NCBI RefSeq assembly: GCF_029714285.1
Contig: NZ_CP121663.1
Coordinates: 1,302,001-1,366,000 of the forward strand
Reading direction: 5' to 3'
DNA: 64,000 nt
Origin: Rhizobium sp. CB3090
Lineage (GTDB): Bacteria; Pseudomonadota; Alphaproteobacteria; Rhizobiales; Rhizobiaceae
The notes under the pieces are model-generated. The model was given only the letters and a program-made list of their open reading frames with translations. It was not told the origin of the DNA and made no database searches. Below, piece by piece: positions 8,288 through 17,720 of the stretch (the first letter of the stretch is position 1; each line of letters begins with the position of its first letter). The position numbers and the translations under genes are program-made.

Positions 8288-10294
8288 CTATGCCAGCGCT
8301 TTTCTACCGGCCTCGACAACGGCCTCTGTTGAGATGTCGAATTTCTTGTAGACATCGCCGATCTTGCCGGAAGCGCCGAATGTGTGCATGCCGACGAACT
8401 GGCCGTCGAAGCCGAGATAGCGATCCCAGCTGTCCTGGACGGCAGCCTCGACGGCAACGCGGGCCGTGCCATCGCCGAGGACCTTTCGTTTGTAGGCGGC
8501 GTCCTGGGCTTCGAAGATCAGGCGGCAGGGCATGGATACCACCGCCGTACGGATGCCCTCGGCCTGCAGGATTTGGCGTGCATTGACGGCGAGTTGCAGT
8601 TCCGATCCCGTCGCCATGATGGTCAGCTGACGAGGCCCGCCCTCGGCTTCGAGCAGGATGTAGGCGCCTTTGGCGGAGAGATTTTCACCGTTGGGCATCT
8701 TGCGCAGCAGTGGCATCGGCTGACGCGACAAGGCGATCAAGGCTGCCCGGCGCGGCGTTTCCAGGATCACCTGCCAACATTCGGCCGTCTCGATCGGGTC
8801 GCCCGGCCGATAGACTGCGAGCCGGGGGATGGCGCGCAGTGCCGTCAAGTGTTCGATTGGCTGATGCGTCGGGCCATCTTCGCCGAGGCCGATCGAGTCA
8901 TGCGTCATCACGAAGATCGAGCGCACCTCCATCATCGCCGCGAGCCGGATTGCCGGCCGGGCATAATCCGAGAAGGTCAGGAATGTGCCGCCATAGGGGA
9001 TCAGGCCGCCATGCAGCGCGATGCCGCTCATGGCGGCGGCCATGCCGTGTTCGCGGACACCGTAATGGACATAGGAACCGTCATAGCTTCCCGGCTTGAT
9101 CTCCACCTGGCCCTTTGCTTTGGTGTTGTTGGACGGGGTAAGGTCGGCCGAACCGCCGAGAAGTTCGGGGATGACGCTTGCCAAATGGTCAAGGACGATA
9201 CCGCTTGCCTGGCGGGTGGCGAGATCCTTGTCGCTACCAAGCAACACCTGCTTTGCGCTCTCGATCGCCTTTTGCCATCCGTCCGGCAGTTCGCCATTCA
9301 TGCGGCGCTGGAAATCCTTGTTCTCCGCCGCCTTGACGCGATCGGCCCAGGCCATGCGTGCATCATGGCCCTTGGCGCCAATCCTGCGCCAGGCATCGAG
9401 AAGGTCGGCGGGGATGTCGAAGGGCGGGGATGACCAATCGAGAAGCTTGCGCGCACCAGCGATTTCCTCCTCACCCGGCGCATCGCTATGCGCCTTCTGT
9501 GTGCCTGCCCGAGTCGGGAAGCCAAAACCGATAATGGTCTTGCAGGCGATCAGTGACGGCTGGTCGGTGACGTTCTGCGCTTCGATGATGGCGTTGTGGA
9601 TGGCGTCTGTGTCATGGCCGTCGATCTCCAGCACATGCCATTTCGCTGCCCGGAACCGTGCAGGGTGATTGTCGGATTCGGCGAGGTTGGTGGCACCGTC
9701 GATCGAGATCGAATTGTTGTCCCAGAAGGCGATCAGCTTGCCGAGCTTCAGATGGCCCGCGAGCGAGATCGCTTCATGACTGATGCCTTCCATCATGCAG
9801 CCGTCGCCGAGAAAGACATAGGTGAAATGGTTCGAGAGATCGTCGCCGAATTTTGCATTCATGATGCGCTCGGCAAGCGCAAATCCGACGGAATTGGCAA
9901 TGCCTTGCCCCAGCGGCCCGGTGGTGGTTTCGATACCGGTCGCGTGATGATATTCCGGATGCCCCGCCGTCCTGCTGTCGACCTGGCGGAAGGCCTTGAT
10001 CTGGTCGATCGTCATGTCCTTGTAGCCGGTGAGATAGAGCAGGCTATAGAGCAGCATCGAGCCGTGGCCGTTAGAGATCAGGAAGCGGTCACGATCGAAC
10101 CAATGGGGATCCGAGGCGTCGAATTTGAGGAAGTCGCGGTAAAGGACAGTGGCGATGTCGGCCATGCCCATCGGCATGCCGGGATGGCCGCTATTGGCCC
10201 GCTGCACCGCATCCATCGACAGGAAGCGTATGCAGTTTGCCAACTTGCGCAGATGTTCGTCACGTGGTTCCGGGACTGTCTTCACATCAGTCAT
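8288..10294 (-). CDS. tkt: Transketolase
   Basis: A full-length 668-residue thiamine-diphosphate enzyme moving two-carbon units in the pentose phosphate or Calvin cycle. Visible sites: ANSGHPGMPMGMAD (early His), the ThDP motif from GDGCMMEGISHEA to WDNNSISIDG, and the Pyr-domain block THDSIGLGEDGPTHQPIEHL with the conserved Glu and His. The ATG at 10294 has GAGGAG upstream; the frame beyond it is the end of the next gene. It probably shares a transcript with the monooxygenase 23 bases upstream. No other carbon-cycle genes lie nearby. Confidence 0.96.
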   Translation of the reverse strand: MTDVKTVPEPRDEHLRKLANCIRFLSMDAVQRANSGHPGMPMGMADIATVLYRDFLKFDASDPHWFDRDRFLISNGHGSMLLYSLLYLTGYKDMTIDQIKAFRQVDSRTAGHPEYHHATGIETTTGPLGQGIANSVGFALAERIMNAKFGDDLSNHFTYVFLGDGCMMEGISHEAISLAGHLKLGKLIAFWDNNSISIDGATNLAESDNHPARFRAAKWHVLEIDGHDTDAIHNAIIEAQNVTDQPSLIACKTIIGFGFPTRAGTQKAHSDAPGEEEIAGARKLLDWSSPPFDIPADLLDAWRRIGAKGHDARMAWADRVKAAENKDFQRRMNGELPDGWQKAIESAKQVLLGSDKDLATRQASGIVLDHLASVIPELLGGSADLTPSNNTKAKGQVEIKPGSYDGSYVHYGVREHGMAAAMSGIALHGGLIPYGGTFLTFSDYARPAIRLAAMMEVRSIFVMTHDSIGLGEDGPTHQPIEHLTALRAIPRLAVYRPGDPIETAECWQVILETPRRAALIALSRQPMPLLRKMPNGENLSAKGAYILLEAEGGPRQLTIMATGSELQLAVNARQILQAEGIRTAVVSMPCRLIFEAQDAAYKRKVLGDGTARVAVEAAVQDSWDRYLGFDGQFVGMHTFGASGKIGDVYKKFDISTEAVVEAGRKALA

Positions 10295-10317
10295 GGTCGT
10301 CTCCTCGAGAGATGCAT

Positions 10318-11850
10318 CTAGGAATGTGGCATCTGGAATTGACACTTGCGGTCAAAATATTGGCCGAGTTCGGCTGCGCTCAGGTGCTGGCCAGCGAGGC
10401 CGATGTAGCAATCAGGCCGAACCAGAAACGTCGCGCCGTCTTCCAATCCGACCTGCTTGAATGCATCATGCCACGCGAAACGGTCGAGCACCACGCTATG
10501 GGCATCGCACCAAGCCTCAAGATCCCGTCCGCCGGAGCCGTAGATCTGGAGATGCCAGCGCATATCCTTGAGGCCATCGTAGTTGGAACTGCCATTGCCC
10601 AATTCGATCCACGGAAGGCGATCGCCGCCTTGAACATCGCCCACCTTGCCCTCGCTCAGCGGATCGTCGCGATAATTGATTGAGAGCTGTGAGACGGTGA
10701 GAAACGCCCATTCCCGTAAGGCGTCGATACTGAACATTGCCGGCGCCACAAGAGGCACGATGCGGCTGCGGATGAAGGCTGCGAGCCTGCCTTCGGCCGT
10801 GGCCAGCGTGAACATCTGGTCTGTGGTGCGCACCAGCTTGCGGGCGAAGGCAATCCGTTCGACTTCGTAGGTTTCGAGAAGCTTTTGCTCGGCCTCGCCG
10901 CGGAGCACCATCCTCAATTTCCAGGCGAGATTGATGGCATCGCCGATGCCAGTATTCATCCCCTGGCCGCCGGCCGGACTATGGATATGCGCCGCGTCGC
11001 CCAGCAGGAAAGCGCGACCCTTCCTGAAGTGTTCGACGACACGGTGGTGGACGCGATAGGAGGAAAACCAATGGACGGCTTTGACGTCGATCTTCATGTC
11101 CCGGATAGCGCGGCTGTCGACGTCTTCGAAACTGAGCTTTCCCGCATCTTCAGGATTTTCCTTGACGGTGCCGATCAGCCGCGCTCCGGACTCGGCATCC
11201 AGGGGGAAAACCGCGAGAAAATCGGAGCTGTCGAGGTCAAGATGCAGCTCGCCAGTCATCGATGGACCTGACGCCTCGACATCGGCGACGTAGAAGGTCT
11301 GCGCATAGGTGCCGCCAGGGAAATCGAGATCGAGCGATTTGCGCACCGCGGAACTCGCACCGTCGCAGCCGGCGAGGAAGGCGGCGGAGGTTTCGACGAA
11401 CTTTCCGCTGGGGTCCGCGAGCGTCGCAAGAATGCCGGCGTCGTGCTCCCGATAGCTGACGAAGCGGGTGTTCCACTCAACCGTGACGCCTTCCTGGCCG
11501 AGCCGATCGATGAGCAGGCGCTCATGCCGATCCTGCGGATATATGTGCAGGAAGGGATAGCAGGTGTGGCCCGTGCCGGCATTTTCCAGCGAGATCTTCG
11601 CCTCCGGCTTGCCGCCGACCCAGAGTTTTACGCCCTTGACTTCAAAACCCGCGGCGACAACGGCGTCAGCGAGATTCATTTGGCCATAGAGTTCCAATGT
11701 TCGGGCATGAACCGCAAGCGCCCGTGACGCCGTCCCGGGCCCGGGCGCATCCGAAATGATGCGGACGGAAATGCCCATTTTCGTGAGCCAAAGTGCGAGG
11801 ACCAATCCGGTCGGTCCTGCGCCGACGACCAAAACCTGCTCTTGTATCAT
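10318..11850 (-). CDS. FAD-dependent aromatic-type monooxygenase
   Basis: 510 residues of the PHBH/PheA/TfdB flavoprotein hydroxylase family. The Rossmann motif VVGAGPTGLVLALWL is at the N-terminus, the NAD(P)H/FAD fingerprint region is present, and the second FAD motif is GDAAHIHSPAGGQGMNTG near residue 280. A thioredoxin-like C-terminal domain follows. Such enzymes hydroxylate phenolics or related rings with NADPH and oxygen; the substrate is not evident. It precedes tkt by 23 bases. Confidence 0.9.
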   Translation of the reverse strand: MIQEQVLVVGAGPTGLVLALWLTKMGISVRIISDAPGPGTASRALAVHARTLELYGQMNLADAVVAAGFEVKGVKLWVGGKPEAKISLENAGTGHTCYPFLHIYPQDRHERLLIDRLGQEGVTVEWNTRFVSYREHDAGILATLADPSGKFVETSAAFLAGCDGASSAVRKSLDLDFPGGTYAQTFYVADVEASGPSMTGELHLDLDSSDFLAVFPLDAESGARLIGTVKENPEDAGKLSFEDVDSRAIRDMKIDVKAVHWFSSYRVHHRVVEHFRKGRAFLLGDAAHIHSPAGGQGMNTGIGDAINLAWKLRMVLRGEAEQKLLETYEVERIAFARKLVRTTDQMFTLATAEGRLAAFIRSRIVPLVAPAMFSIDALREWAFLTVSQLSINYRDDPLSEGKVGDVQGGDRLPWIELGNGSSNYDGLKDMRWHLQIYGSGGRDLEAWCDAHSVVLDRFAWHDAFKQVGLEDGATFLVRPDCYIGLAGQHLSAAELGQYFDRKCQFQMPHS

Positions 11851-13251
11851 CGAAAATCACCGCCAATGCCGCACCCCCGCCGCTGCAGGCGTCAGGATTT
11901 CGCTGGTTTTTCGTCCGCCAACCTTTGAGAGAACGCGGCATCAGAGCCAGTTACTCATTCCGGTCTTTGGATCGACAAAAGACAAAACACTCTGGAAGCT
12001 TTCAAGTTTCAGAGGTTATGTTCGTTTTCATGCCAGATGCCGCGATATCTATGCATACCGACAGGAAGAGTATCGCGTGAGCTGTTGTTGCGGGTATCGG
12101 GCGTTACATGGTTCAGCTCGCATTCGTTCAGCGAATTGCCCACTTGCCCATAGAGGGACTCCCCTGCGGTCGGCCTATTGTGGCGCCAAACATGCGATCC
12201 AGGGTTTTCAGGATGCCTTGAGGGTCGTGCTATTTCATGCTCTTCCGAGACTTTGTCACATGAGTACGACAAGACCACGGTCACTATCGATGCCGAAGAC
12301 CCCAGCCACGATAGCGCGCCGGCTCCTATCGATTTTGCGGCGCTAACGGCCGATCTGGGAAAACTCCACACTATGTCTGGCGTATATGTCGATTTGGAGG
12401 GCTGGAACAATTTCCTTTTGCAGATTAGCGGTCTCCCCATGCACACGCGTGAGCTTTTGGAGCCTAAAATTATCGAAAGTTTTTTGTAACATCACGCAAT
12501 ACTGTGAACGCACGTCAACATGTCCCCATGTACCGGTCCACGAGCCGGATCGCGAGTTGATCCTCGCATATGACGAAGAATTCAGTTGGAGTGCCGACGA
12601 TCGACGATCGCAGGATCTACACAGTTATCGGAGGTGAACGCGCCGATGACCGGAGATCGGGAACTGGGCTGGCTTCCGCCATGACTGGCACGTGCGGGCC
12701 TCCGCGACGACATCTAATGAGGATGAGCCACGAGCCTAATTTTGCGGCCTGCAGGGACCGTTGTGGTAGAATTGAACTGACGGCAGTCCTGTACGTCGAC
12801 TGGACCTAAGCTTTTGCACGAAGCTTCAGCCTTACCTGAACGGGGGAGATCCAACAATGCCACACAACCGGAAATTGCAACTGAGTTTTCACTCGCAAGC
12901 CGTCCACATGGCCGAATTTGTCGTTGTTCGCAACTATTGTAAATAGGGCATCGGGTAATGACCCCAGGACGTTGCCGCGAAAACAATTGCTTGTTGTGCC
13001 TATCGTCATCGTGACCCATGCCGATAGGCACGCTGAAGATGAAATATGCTCAGGACCATGGATCGAGATGCGCTGCGGTTCTGCCGCAAACCGTGCACCA
13101 AGCGCAAACCGCGATTCCGAATATTCGTTCAAAGACAATTAATTCGTGAAAACAACTGTGCAAAACAACAAATTTTACAGGATTTCTTAAGTCGGTTTTT
13201 TCAGGCCTCTGTTTAGCTGACGCAGCGTTACAGAACGGGGATAACTCCGAT
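11851..13251. other. Gene-poor stretch with one recognisable remnant
   Basis: About 1.4 kb without an intact gene. Apart from the short-chain dehydrogenase scrap listed separately, I see only short unconvincing frames (for example 12178-12489 plus, no known pattern). The last 100 bases should hold the promoter of the GGDEF gene. Confidence 0.6.
12130..12245 (+). pseudogene. Short-chain dehydrogenase remnant (active-site region)
   Basis: One frame reads HRGTPLRSAYCGAKHAIQG, then FQDALRVVLFHA. This is the catalytic Tyr-x3-Lys helix of classical SDRs (YCGAKHA). Nothing of the nucleotide-binding half or the C-terminus is recognisable around it. Confidence 0.65.
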
Positions 13252-14010
13252 ATGATTCTACAACAGCGACATCCCTCCGCCACCATTTTCAAAGCCCTGC
13301 GGAGGGCCACGCTCGGCGCGCTGTGTGCCGTGGTGGGTTCCGTTGGTCTTTTACTTTTATTAAACCTATTGATGCCGGATCGGCCATTTCTAGTTGGATT
13401 TGTCGGTGCAGCACTTGTTTCCGCATTTGTGGCCTTTCCGCTGCTTTTTGCCTTGCAGCTCAACAACGGCGTCGTCCGCAAGATGCAGGAAAACGTCACC
13501 CGGGCGGCGCGCTACGACAGCGTGACGAAGACGCTGAACGGTACTGCCTTTGCCGCGGCCGTCGAGCACTTTATCGACCGGCGCAAGCATGCCGCCACCG
13601 ATGCCGGCGGCATCGTCATCGCCGTCATCGTCGATACGCTCGACGACATCGGCCGTCGCTACGGGCCACAATGGGCCGACACAGTGATGCAGTCGCTTGC
13701 CTCGATCATCCAGTCCTCGGTTCGTCGTGGCGATCTCGTGGCGCGGCTTGCGACCAACGAACTCGGCATCTTCCTGCCTGGCGCCACGGTCGAAAACGCC
13801 CGCGACATCGGCACCCGCATCCGCACGCGCGTCTCTGCGGCCACCTTCAGCGCCGACGGCGCGCCGCTTTCCGTCGCCGTCCGCCTCGGCGGCACCTCCT
13901 TCGACGGCCCGGCCGACTTCAACCAACTCCGCCAGCTCGCCGACCAAATGGCCTTCGAGCACGGCGACGAGAGCGACGACATCCCGATCAGCGCGCTGCC
14001 GGCCGCATGA
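13252..14010 (+). CDS. Membrane-anchored degenerate GGDEF-domain protein
   Basis: 252 residues. Two N-terminal membrane segments (about 25-48 and 55-75) are followed by a GGDEF-like domain from RYDSVTKTLNGTAFAAAVE. At the place of the GG(D/E)EF signature the sequence reads DLVARLATNELGIFLPG, so both glycines and the catalytic acidic pair are altered (ATNEL). It is therefore unlikely to make cyclic di-GMP and may bind a ligand or act as a scaffold. No EAL domain or PAS domain is present. It stands alone. Confidence 0.75.
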   Translation: MILQQRHPSATIFKALRRATLGALCAVVGSVGLLLLLNLLMPDRPFLVGFVGAALVSAFVAFPLLFALQLNNGVVRKMQENVTRAARYDSVTKTLNGTAFAAAVEHFIDRRKHAATDAGGIVIAVIVDTLDDIGRRYGPQWADTVMQSLASIIQSSVRRGDLVARLATNELGIFLPGATVENARDIGTRIRTRVSAATFSADGAPLSVAVRLGGTSFDGPADFNQLRQLADQMAFEHGDESDDIPISALPAA

Positions 14011-14313
14011 GGCTGGCAACGCCACCGCCGCAGCGGTGGCATGGGCTCAAACGGCGAGACCCGTCTTTGATGCGGCGTCAAAGCCAGTGTATCGGTGATC
14101 GGTTGGCCAAGTGCGGGCTATCCCAGCTCTTGATTGGAGTAGAGTCGTCGACCGCGTATTGATTTCGCCGCAGATTTGTCTCAGTCGGGTGATCTCGGTC
14201 GACACGTCTCCGCCTAATTCGTATCATGACGCCGGACATATCGACATGGGAGCTAGGCGTAGATTCTATCACCAAATGGTGCTATTTAGAGCGTCAGGAC
14301 AGGATATGAAATT
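14011..14313. other. Intergenic before the toxin-antitoxin pair
   Basis: About 300 bases. A perfect 8-bp hairpin (GCCACCGC with GCGGTGGC, about 14022-14041) follows the GGDEF gene, but no T-run is attached. The rest should hold the vapBC promoter; no gene seen. Confidence 0.5.
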
Positions 14314-14514
14314 ATGCGATCGACTATCAATCTCGACGACACTCTTATGGAAAGGGCTAGATCCCTGACCGGCACGAAAGAGACCGCTGCTCTAGTTCGC
14401 CAAGCGTTGGAGACGCTTGTCCGAGTGGAGTCCGGAAAACGCCTCATCGCCCTCGGCGGAACCATGCCCGATGCAGAAGCAGCTCCACGTCGCCGGAGCG
14501 CGGCGGCCAAGTGA
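14314..14514 (+). CDS. vapB: VapB-type antitoxin
   Basis: A 66-residue protein beginning MRSTINLDDTLMERARSLTG, the ribbon-helix-helix start of the VapB/DUF2191 family, followed by KETAALVRQALETLV. The C-terminal tail, rich in Ala and Arg, would wrap the toxin. Its stop overlaps the toxin start (GTGA), giving coupled translation. The complex normally represses its own promoter. Confidence 0.88.
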   Translation: MRSTINLDDTLMERARSLTGTKETAALVRQALETLVRVESGKRLIALGGTMPDAEAAPRRRSAAAK

Positions 14515-14897
14515 TACTGGCAGACACTTCTATATGGATCGATCATTTTCGCCAGGCTGATGCAGAGCTGCGCACGATCATCGAGAATGATCGTCTACTC
14601 TGCCATCCGGCTGTGGTTGGCGAACTGGCACTTGGCAGCCTTCGAGATCGCGGGCGCGTGATAACGTTCCTAGCAGCCCAGCGCCAAGCGTTCGTCGCAA
14701 CGCACGACGAGGTGATGATAATGATTGATCGCCACGGCATTTTCAGTATGGGCATCGGCTATACAGATGCCCACTTGCTCGCCTCGATACTGCTTGATCC
14801 GCGAGCGGCGTTATGGACCAGGGACAAGCGTCTGCAGGCGGCGGCCGAAAAGGCAGGTGCTTCACTGCATACGCCGGTCAAGGCGCGCAACACTTAA
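14511..14897 (+). CDS. vapC: VapC-type PIN ribonuclease toxin
   Basis: 128 residues. The PIN acidic residues are in place: Asp in LADTSIWIDHF, Glu in VVGELALG, Asp in GYTDAHLLAS and Asp in LWTRDKRL. It should cleave RNA, often tRNA, when freed from the antitoxin. The start is a GTG overlapping the vapB stop. Confidence 0.9.
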   Translation: MILADTSIWIDHFRQADAELRTIIENDRLLCHPAVVGELALGSLRDRGRVITFLAAQRQAFVATHDEVMIMIDRHGIFSMGIGYTDAHLLASILLDPRAALWTRDKRLQAAAEKAGASLHTPVKARNT

Positions 14898-15013
14898 ATA
14901 GTGTTGCCGAGGTTTCGGATTTTTCCGATCTCTCGCCTGGATGGAAGTAGAACTTGAGAACCCAAAACAGGCATCTCGCGCCACCGCATTTCTTTGTGCC
15001 CACGTGGCGGAAG

Positions 15014-15330
15014 TCAGTTTTTGTCGAGGCGTGCTTCCTTAGCCATGCCAGTCAGCGCCTGATAGCCCATGCTCTGATAGTGGAACGGCTGGTGCACCGC
15101 GCTGTCCTGTTCGGCTTCGATGATGAGCCATCCGGAATACCCCTGCTCCGAGGCGATCTTCAGCACGGGGACAAGGCCACGCAGCCGTCCGGATCGCTCG
15201 GCACGGTGAAAGCACCGCGGCGCACGCCTTCGAGGAAGGACAGGTTCTGCGCACGCACTTGGCTCGCGATTTCGGTTTCCAAGCCGGGCGAAATCATCTG
15301 GATCACGCACGAAATTTCGCCGGATCACCG
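15014..15330 (-). pseudogene. iolE: iolE-like (inosose dehydratase) C-terminal remnant with frameshift
   Basis: On the minus strand [19 protein letters not shown] in one frame is continued in another by [20 protein letters not shown], then [11 protein letters not shown] and [13 protein letters not shown]. Together they match the C-terminus of IolE, the xylose-isomerase-fold 2-keto-myo-inositol dehydratase. One frameshift near 15180 and loss of the first two thirds make it inactive. No other iol genes are in the window. Confidence 0.75.
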
Positions 15331-15836
15331 GAGCTATCTCCAACAGAGCTGGCTTGAGATGGTCATCGATCAGGATCCGGAACGGCAGGCCTCGGCGGCG
15401 ATTCAGCACCTGCTTCTTCAAAACGAAAGCATCCATCAATTGCCGAGCTCGTCTGGCCGAGGAGAGCTTCGCCTGTTCTTTGCGTCGAATCTCGCCAGAC
15501 TTTCGGAGTCTTAAATGTTCTGACATCGAAGCCAACAGCATGCCACTTGGCGCGGGCTTGCAGTTGCGCATGGGATCAACGCCGATCAGTTGCGCAACCG
15601 GATCAGGCTGCGTCAGCGCCGACGGCGGAGAACGCGTTGACGACTATGCCTTGCGCGCTGGCTGATGATCTGCGTGTCTGTCTTCACCGGGAACCAATCG
15701 ACTTCCGGGTTGGGATCAACGGTCCTGCAATCCAAGCTTCAAAGCAAAGTCTACTTCCACTTTTGCGCAGCTATGGATAGAGTTGACGCGGTCGCTGCCG
15801 CCTGGGACCACCTTTTTTGTCCATTTGTTTTTTTGC
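15331..15836. other. No gene recognised
   Basis: About 500 bases behind the iolE remnant. The minus-strand frame is open to 15571 but the sequence (Arg/Lys-rich) has no known pattern. The last part is the leader of the next gene. Confidence 0.5.
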
Positions 15837-16772
15837 ATGTTGCCATCTAGCCGTGACGAAATGCTGACGACGCTTCCGTTTCAGAGAATGTCTACATTTT
15901 CAGATTCAGCCCCCTTCTCAAATGAATGCCGCAGCTTCAGCGTCGACGATCTTATGGTTGATCCCTCCTTCGCCGCTGCTCTTCGCGAAGCCGCACTGGA
16001 GTTATTGGCAATTCACCAAACTGCGCCCAGAGTGGTGCGCTATGTCGCCGATCTGCAGAAGTGGCTGCTTAGCCAGGCGGCGTTGGCCTTGCATTTCGAG
16101 CGAAAACTAAACCCCTCCTATCCCCCTCTAACCGCTTCCAATCTTGCGAAATTCTTGCTTGAGAACCGTATCGCTAGTCCCAACACTGCAATCTCACATC
16201 TGAAGGAGCTGGCGCACTACAAGTTGTTCGAGCCAATGGAGACCACGGACCGGCGCGCTAGAGCCTTGCAGGCAACCGCCTATGCCGAACAGTTGATCCG
16301 CCAATGGTTCGACGGGCACCTTCGTTCGCTCGACAGCATGGATGCAGGAGATCGATATCGCCGTTCTGAGGCGAATCCGACGATCTTATTTCGCGCTCAA
16401 CCGCGAGTAGCGCGTCGGCTATTTAACCACCCCGACTGGTACAAGCCTCCGGAAACCGTTGCGCTGTTCGTCAAGTCTGAATCCGGGAGTAACATATTGC
16501 ATGATCTGATGTCGCGCGTGCCACTACTGGCGGCGACAGGTGAGCGTGTGTGGGTCGGCGCCCTCGCGGCACGATTTGCCGCAACGGAGTATGTCATTTC
16601 CCGGAGTCACGCCGGCAGAATGCTCGCGGCCGCCGAACATCAGGGATTGTTGGGTTGGGAGGCTGCCAAAAGAAGCGGACATTGCTGGATTTCGGCCAAA
16701 TTGGTGCTCGACTATAGACGGTGGCAGGCCCAAAAATTTTCCATCATTTCCGAGGTTTTTGCGAAAATGTAA
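15837..16772 (+). CDS. Uncharacterised protein with two winged-helix-like segments
   Basis: About 311 residues; start uncertain (ATG at 15837, 15861 or 15888, none with a strong ribosome site). Two regions look like winged helices: LTASNLAKFLLENRIASPNT followed by AISHLKELAHYKLFEP, and near the C-terminus VWVGALAARFAATEYVISRS with AAEHQGLLGW. The first is built like MarR/PadR DNA readers. No membrane segment or enzyme motif. I think it is a transcriptional regulator of a rhizobial orphan family. Its surroundings give no target. Confidence 0.6.
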   Translation: MLPSSRDEMLTTLPFQRMSTFSDSAPFSNECRSFSVDDLMVDPSFAAALREAALELLAIHQTAPRVVRYVADLQKWLLSQAALALHFERKLNPSYPPLTASNLAKFLLENRIASPNTAISHLKELAHYKLFEPMETTDRRARALQATAYAEQLIRQWFDGHLRSLDSMDAGDRYRRSEANPTILFRAQPRVARRLFNHPDWYKPPETVALFVKSESGSNILHDLMSRVPLLAATGERVWVGALAARFAATEYVISRSHAGRMLAAAEHQGLLGWEAAKRSGHCWISAKLVLDYRRWQAQKFSIISEVFAKM

Positions 16773-17124
16773 GAAAGAGTGAATGCTTACGAGCACGTCG
16801 CCGCAAGTTAGCGATATCGGAGTGGTCGTCTTCGAGGGCGCCGTTGCCTGCAACATAGGATGCAAGCAGGTGCGGGAGCGGGTTCGTTACAGCGGTGGCC
16901 GATGGAATGAAGGCCTTGATGGAGCGATCAGCAAGATCAGCGCGGATTGCATCCGCATAATCATACTGCACAGCTTTCTAAGCTTATGTGATCGCACATG
17001 GACAGCTAGACATTCGACAGTTGCTTATCGCCGGAGCTGACGCCACAAGCGTGGGAGCGAATCTGAAAGATCGCGACGAGCTTTAAGATCCTATCGCGGC
17101 GAAGGGGACCGGCTCTGATCGGAG

Positions 17125-17176
17125 CCTCCTGACTGATTGGATGGTGGTGTTGCAACCCTAACCTTCAGACAGGAGG
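17125..17176 (+). promoter_or_regulatory. Shine-Dalgarno-sequestering hairpin of an orphan leader
   Basis: CCTCCTGACTG (17125-17135) pairs at 10 of 11 positions with CAGACAGGAGG (17166-17176), which contains the ribosome site of the ORF starting at 17182. The 30-base loop leaves room for a ligand or protein to compete. Such anti-SD stems control translation, but no intact gene follows on this strand. Confidence 0.5.
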
Positions 17177-17181
17177 TCCAG

Positions 17182-17214
17182 ATGGCTGAGCTTAGCCTCT
17201 GCGCCGCCGGATAA
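17182..17214 (+). CDS. Candidate 10-residue leader peptide
   Basis: ATG with AGGAGG five bases upstream encodes MAELSLCAAG and a TAA. The ribosome site is one of the strongest in the region and is the arm of the hairpin just upstream. It may be a real leader peptide or the relic of a longer gene. Between it and the terminator at 17437 I see no further gene. Confidence 0.4.
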   Translation: MAELSLCAAG

Positions 17215-17436
17215 TCGAGGACATGACGGTCCGCAATCTATCTCCGGCAACCCAAGGCGCTCTGTCCAAAGACGAGCGTTTTCGGACACATGTTTGTAAT
17301 ATGCCGAGGAGAGAAATGCCGGTTCCTCGTCGGGTATTCAGCCTGGTTTCATCTTGCGGCGGTAGCATCCTTGGACGCGAACAAGGCGTCCCCTCGTCAA
17401 ATTGTTCGCGCAAAATGAACCGACCCCCGGTTCCCT

Positions 17437-17472
17437 GGCCCTACCTCCCCTCACGAGGTAGGGCCTTTCGTT
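17437..17472 (+). terminator. Intrinsic terminator
   Basis: GGCCCTACCTC (17437-17447) pairs perfectly over 11 bp with GAGGTAGGGCC (17455-17465), followed by TTTCGTTT. It closes the orphan leader region on the plus strand and lies beyond the stop of the convergent GntR gene. Confidence 0.85.
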
Positions 17473-17720
17473 TAATTGCAGCTCTTCATCCATCGTGGCA
17501 CGAGACTTATATGTCTGCTGAAGAACGCGACATCACCCGTAGAGGGGATCGCTCGCGTCTCAAGACCAACTACCGTCGAGCGTGCGAAGCGATCACAGCC
17601 CGGCCTAGTCGTCCGGCCGCCAGCTCCTTGTAATCACCACATTAGCTCGGGGATATCTGGGCACCTTCAAGAGGAGGTGCGCAGGATTGGAAGAACTGGG
17701 GCGATAAGCGCGCGGTGCAG

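Noticed and set aside
8384..9433. Long plus-strand ORF (349 codons) opposite tkt
   Set aside because: It is the antisense frame of a clear transketolase; its sequence has no known pattern and no ribosome site.
12178..12489. 103-codon plus ORF
   Set aside because: Overlaps the SDR remnant in another frame, lacks a ribosome site and resembles nothing known.
14022..14041. Hairpin after the GGDEF gene as terminator
   Set aside because: The stem is good but no T-run follows on either strand.
17223..17633. 136-codon ORF in the orphan leader region
   Set aside because: It runs straight through the perfect terminator stem at 17437-17465 and has no family pattern or good ribosome site.
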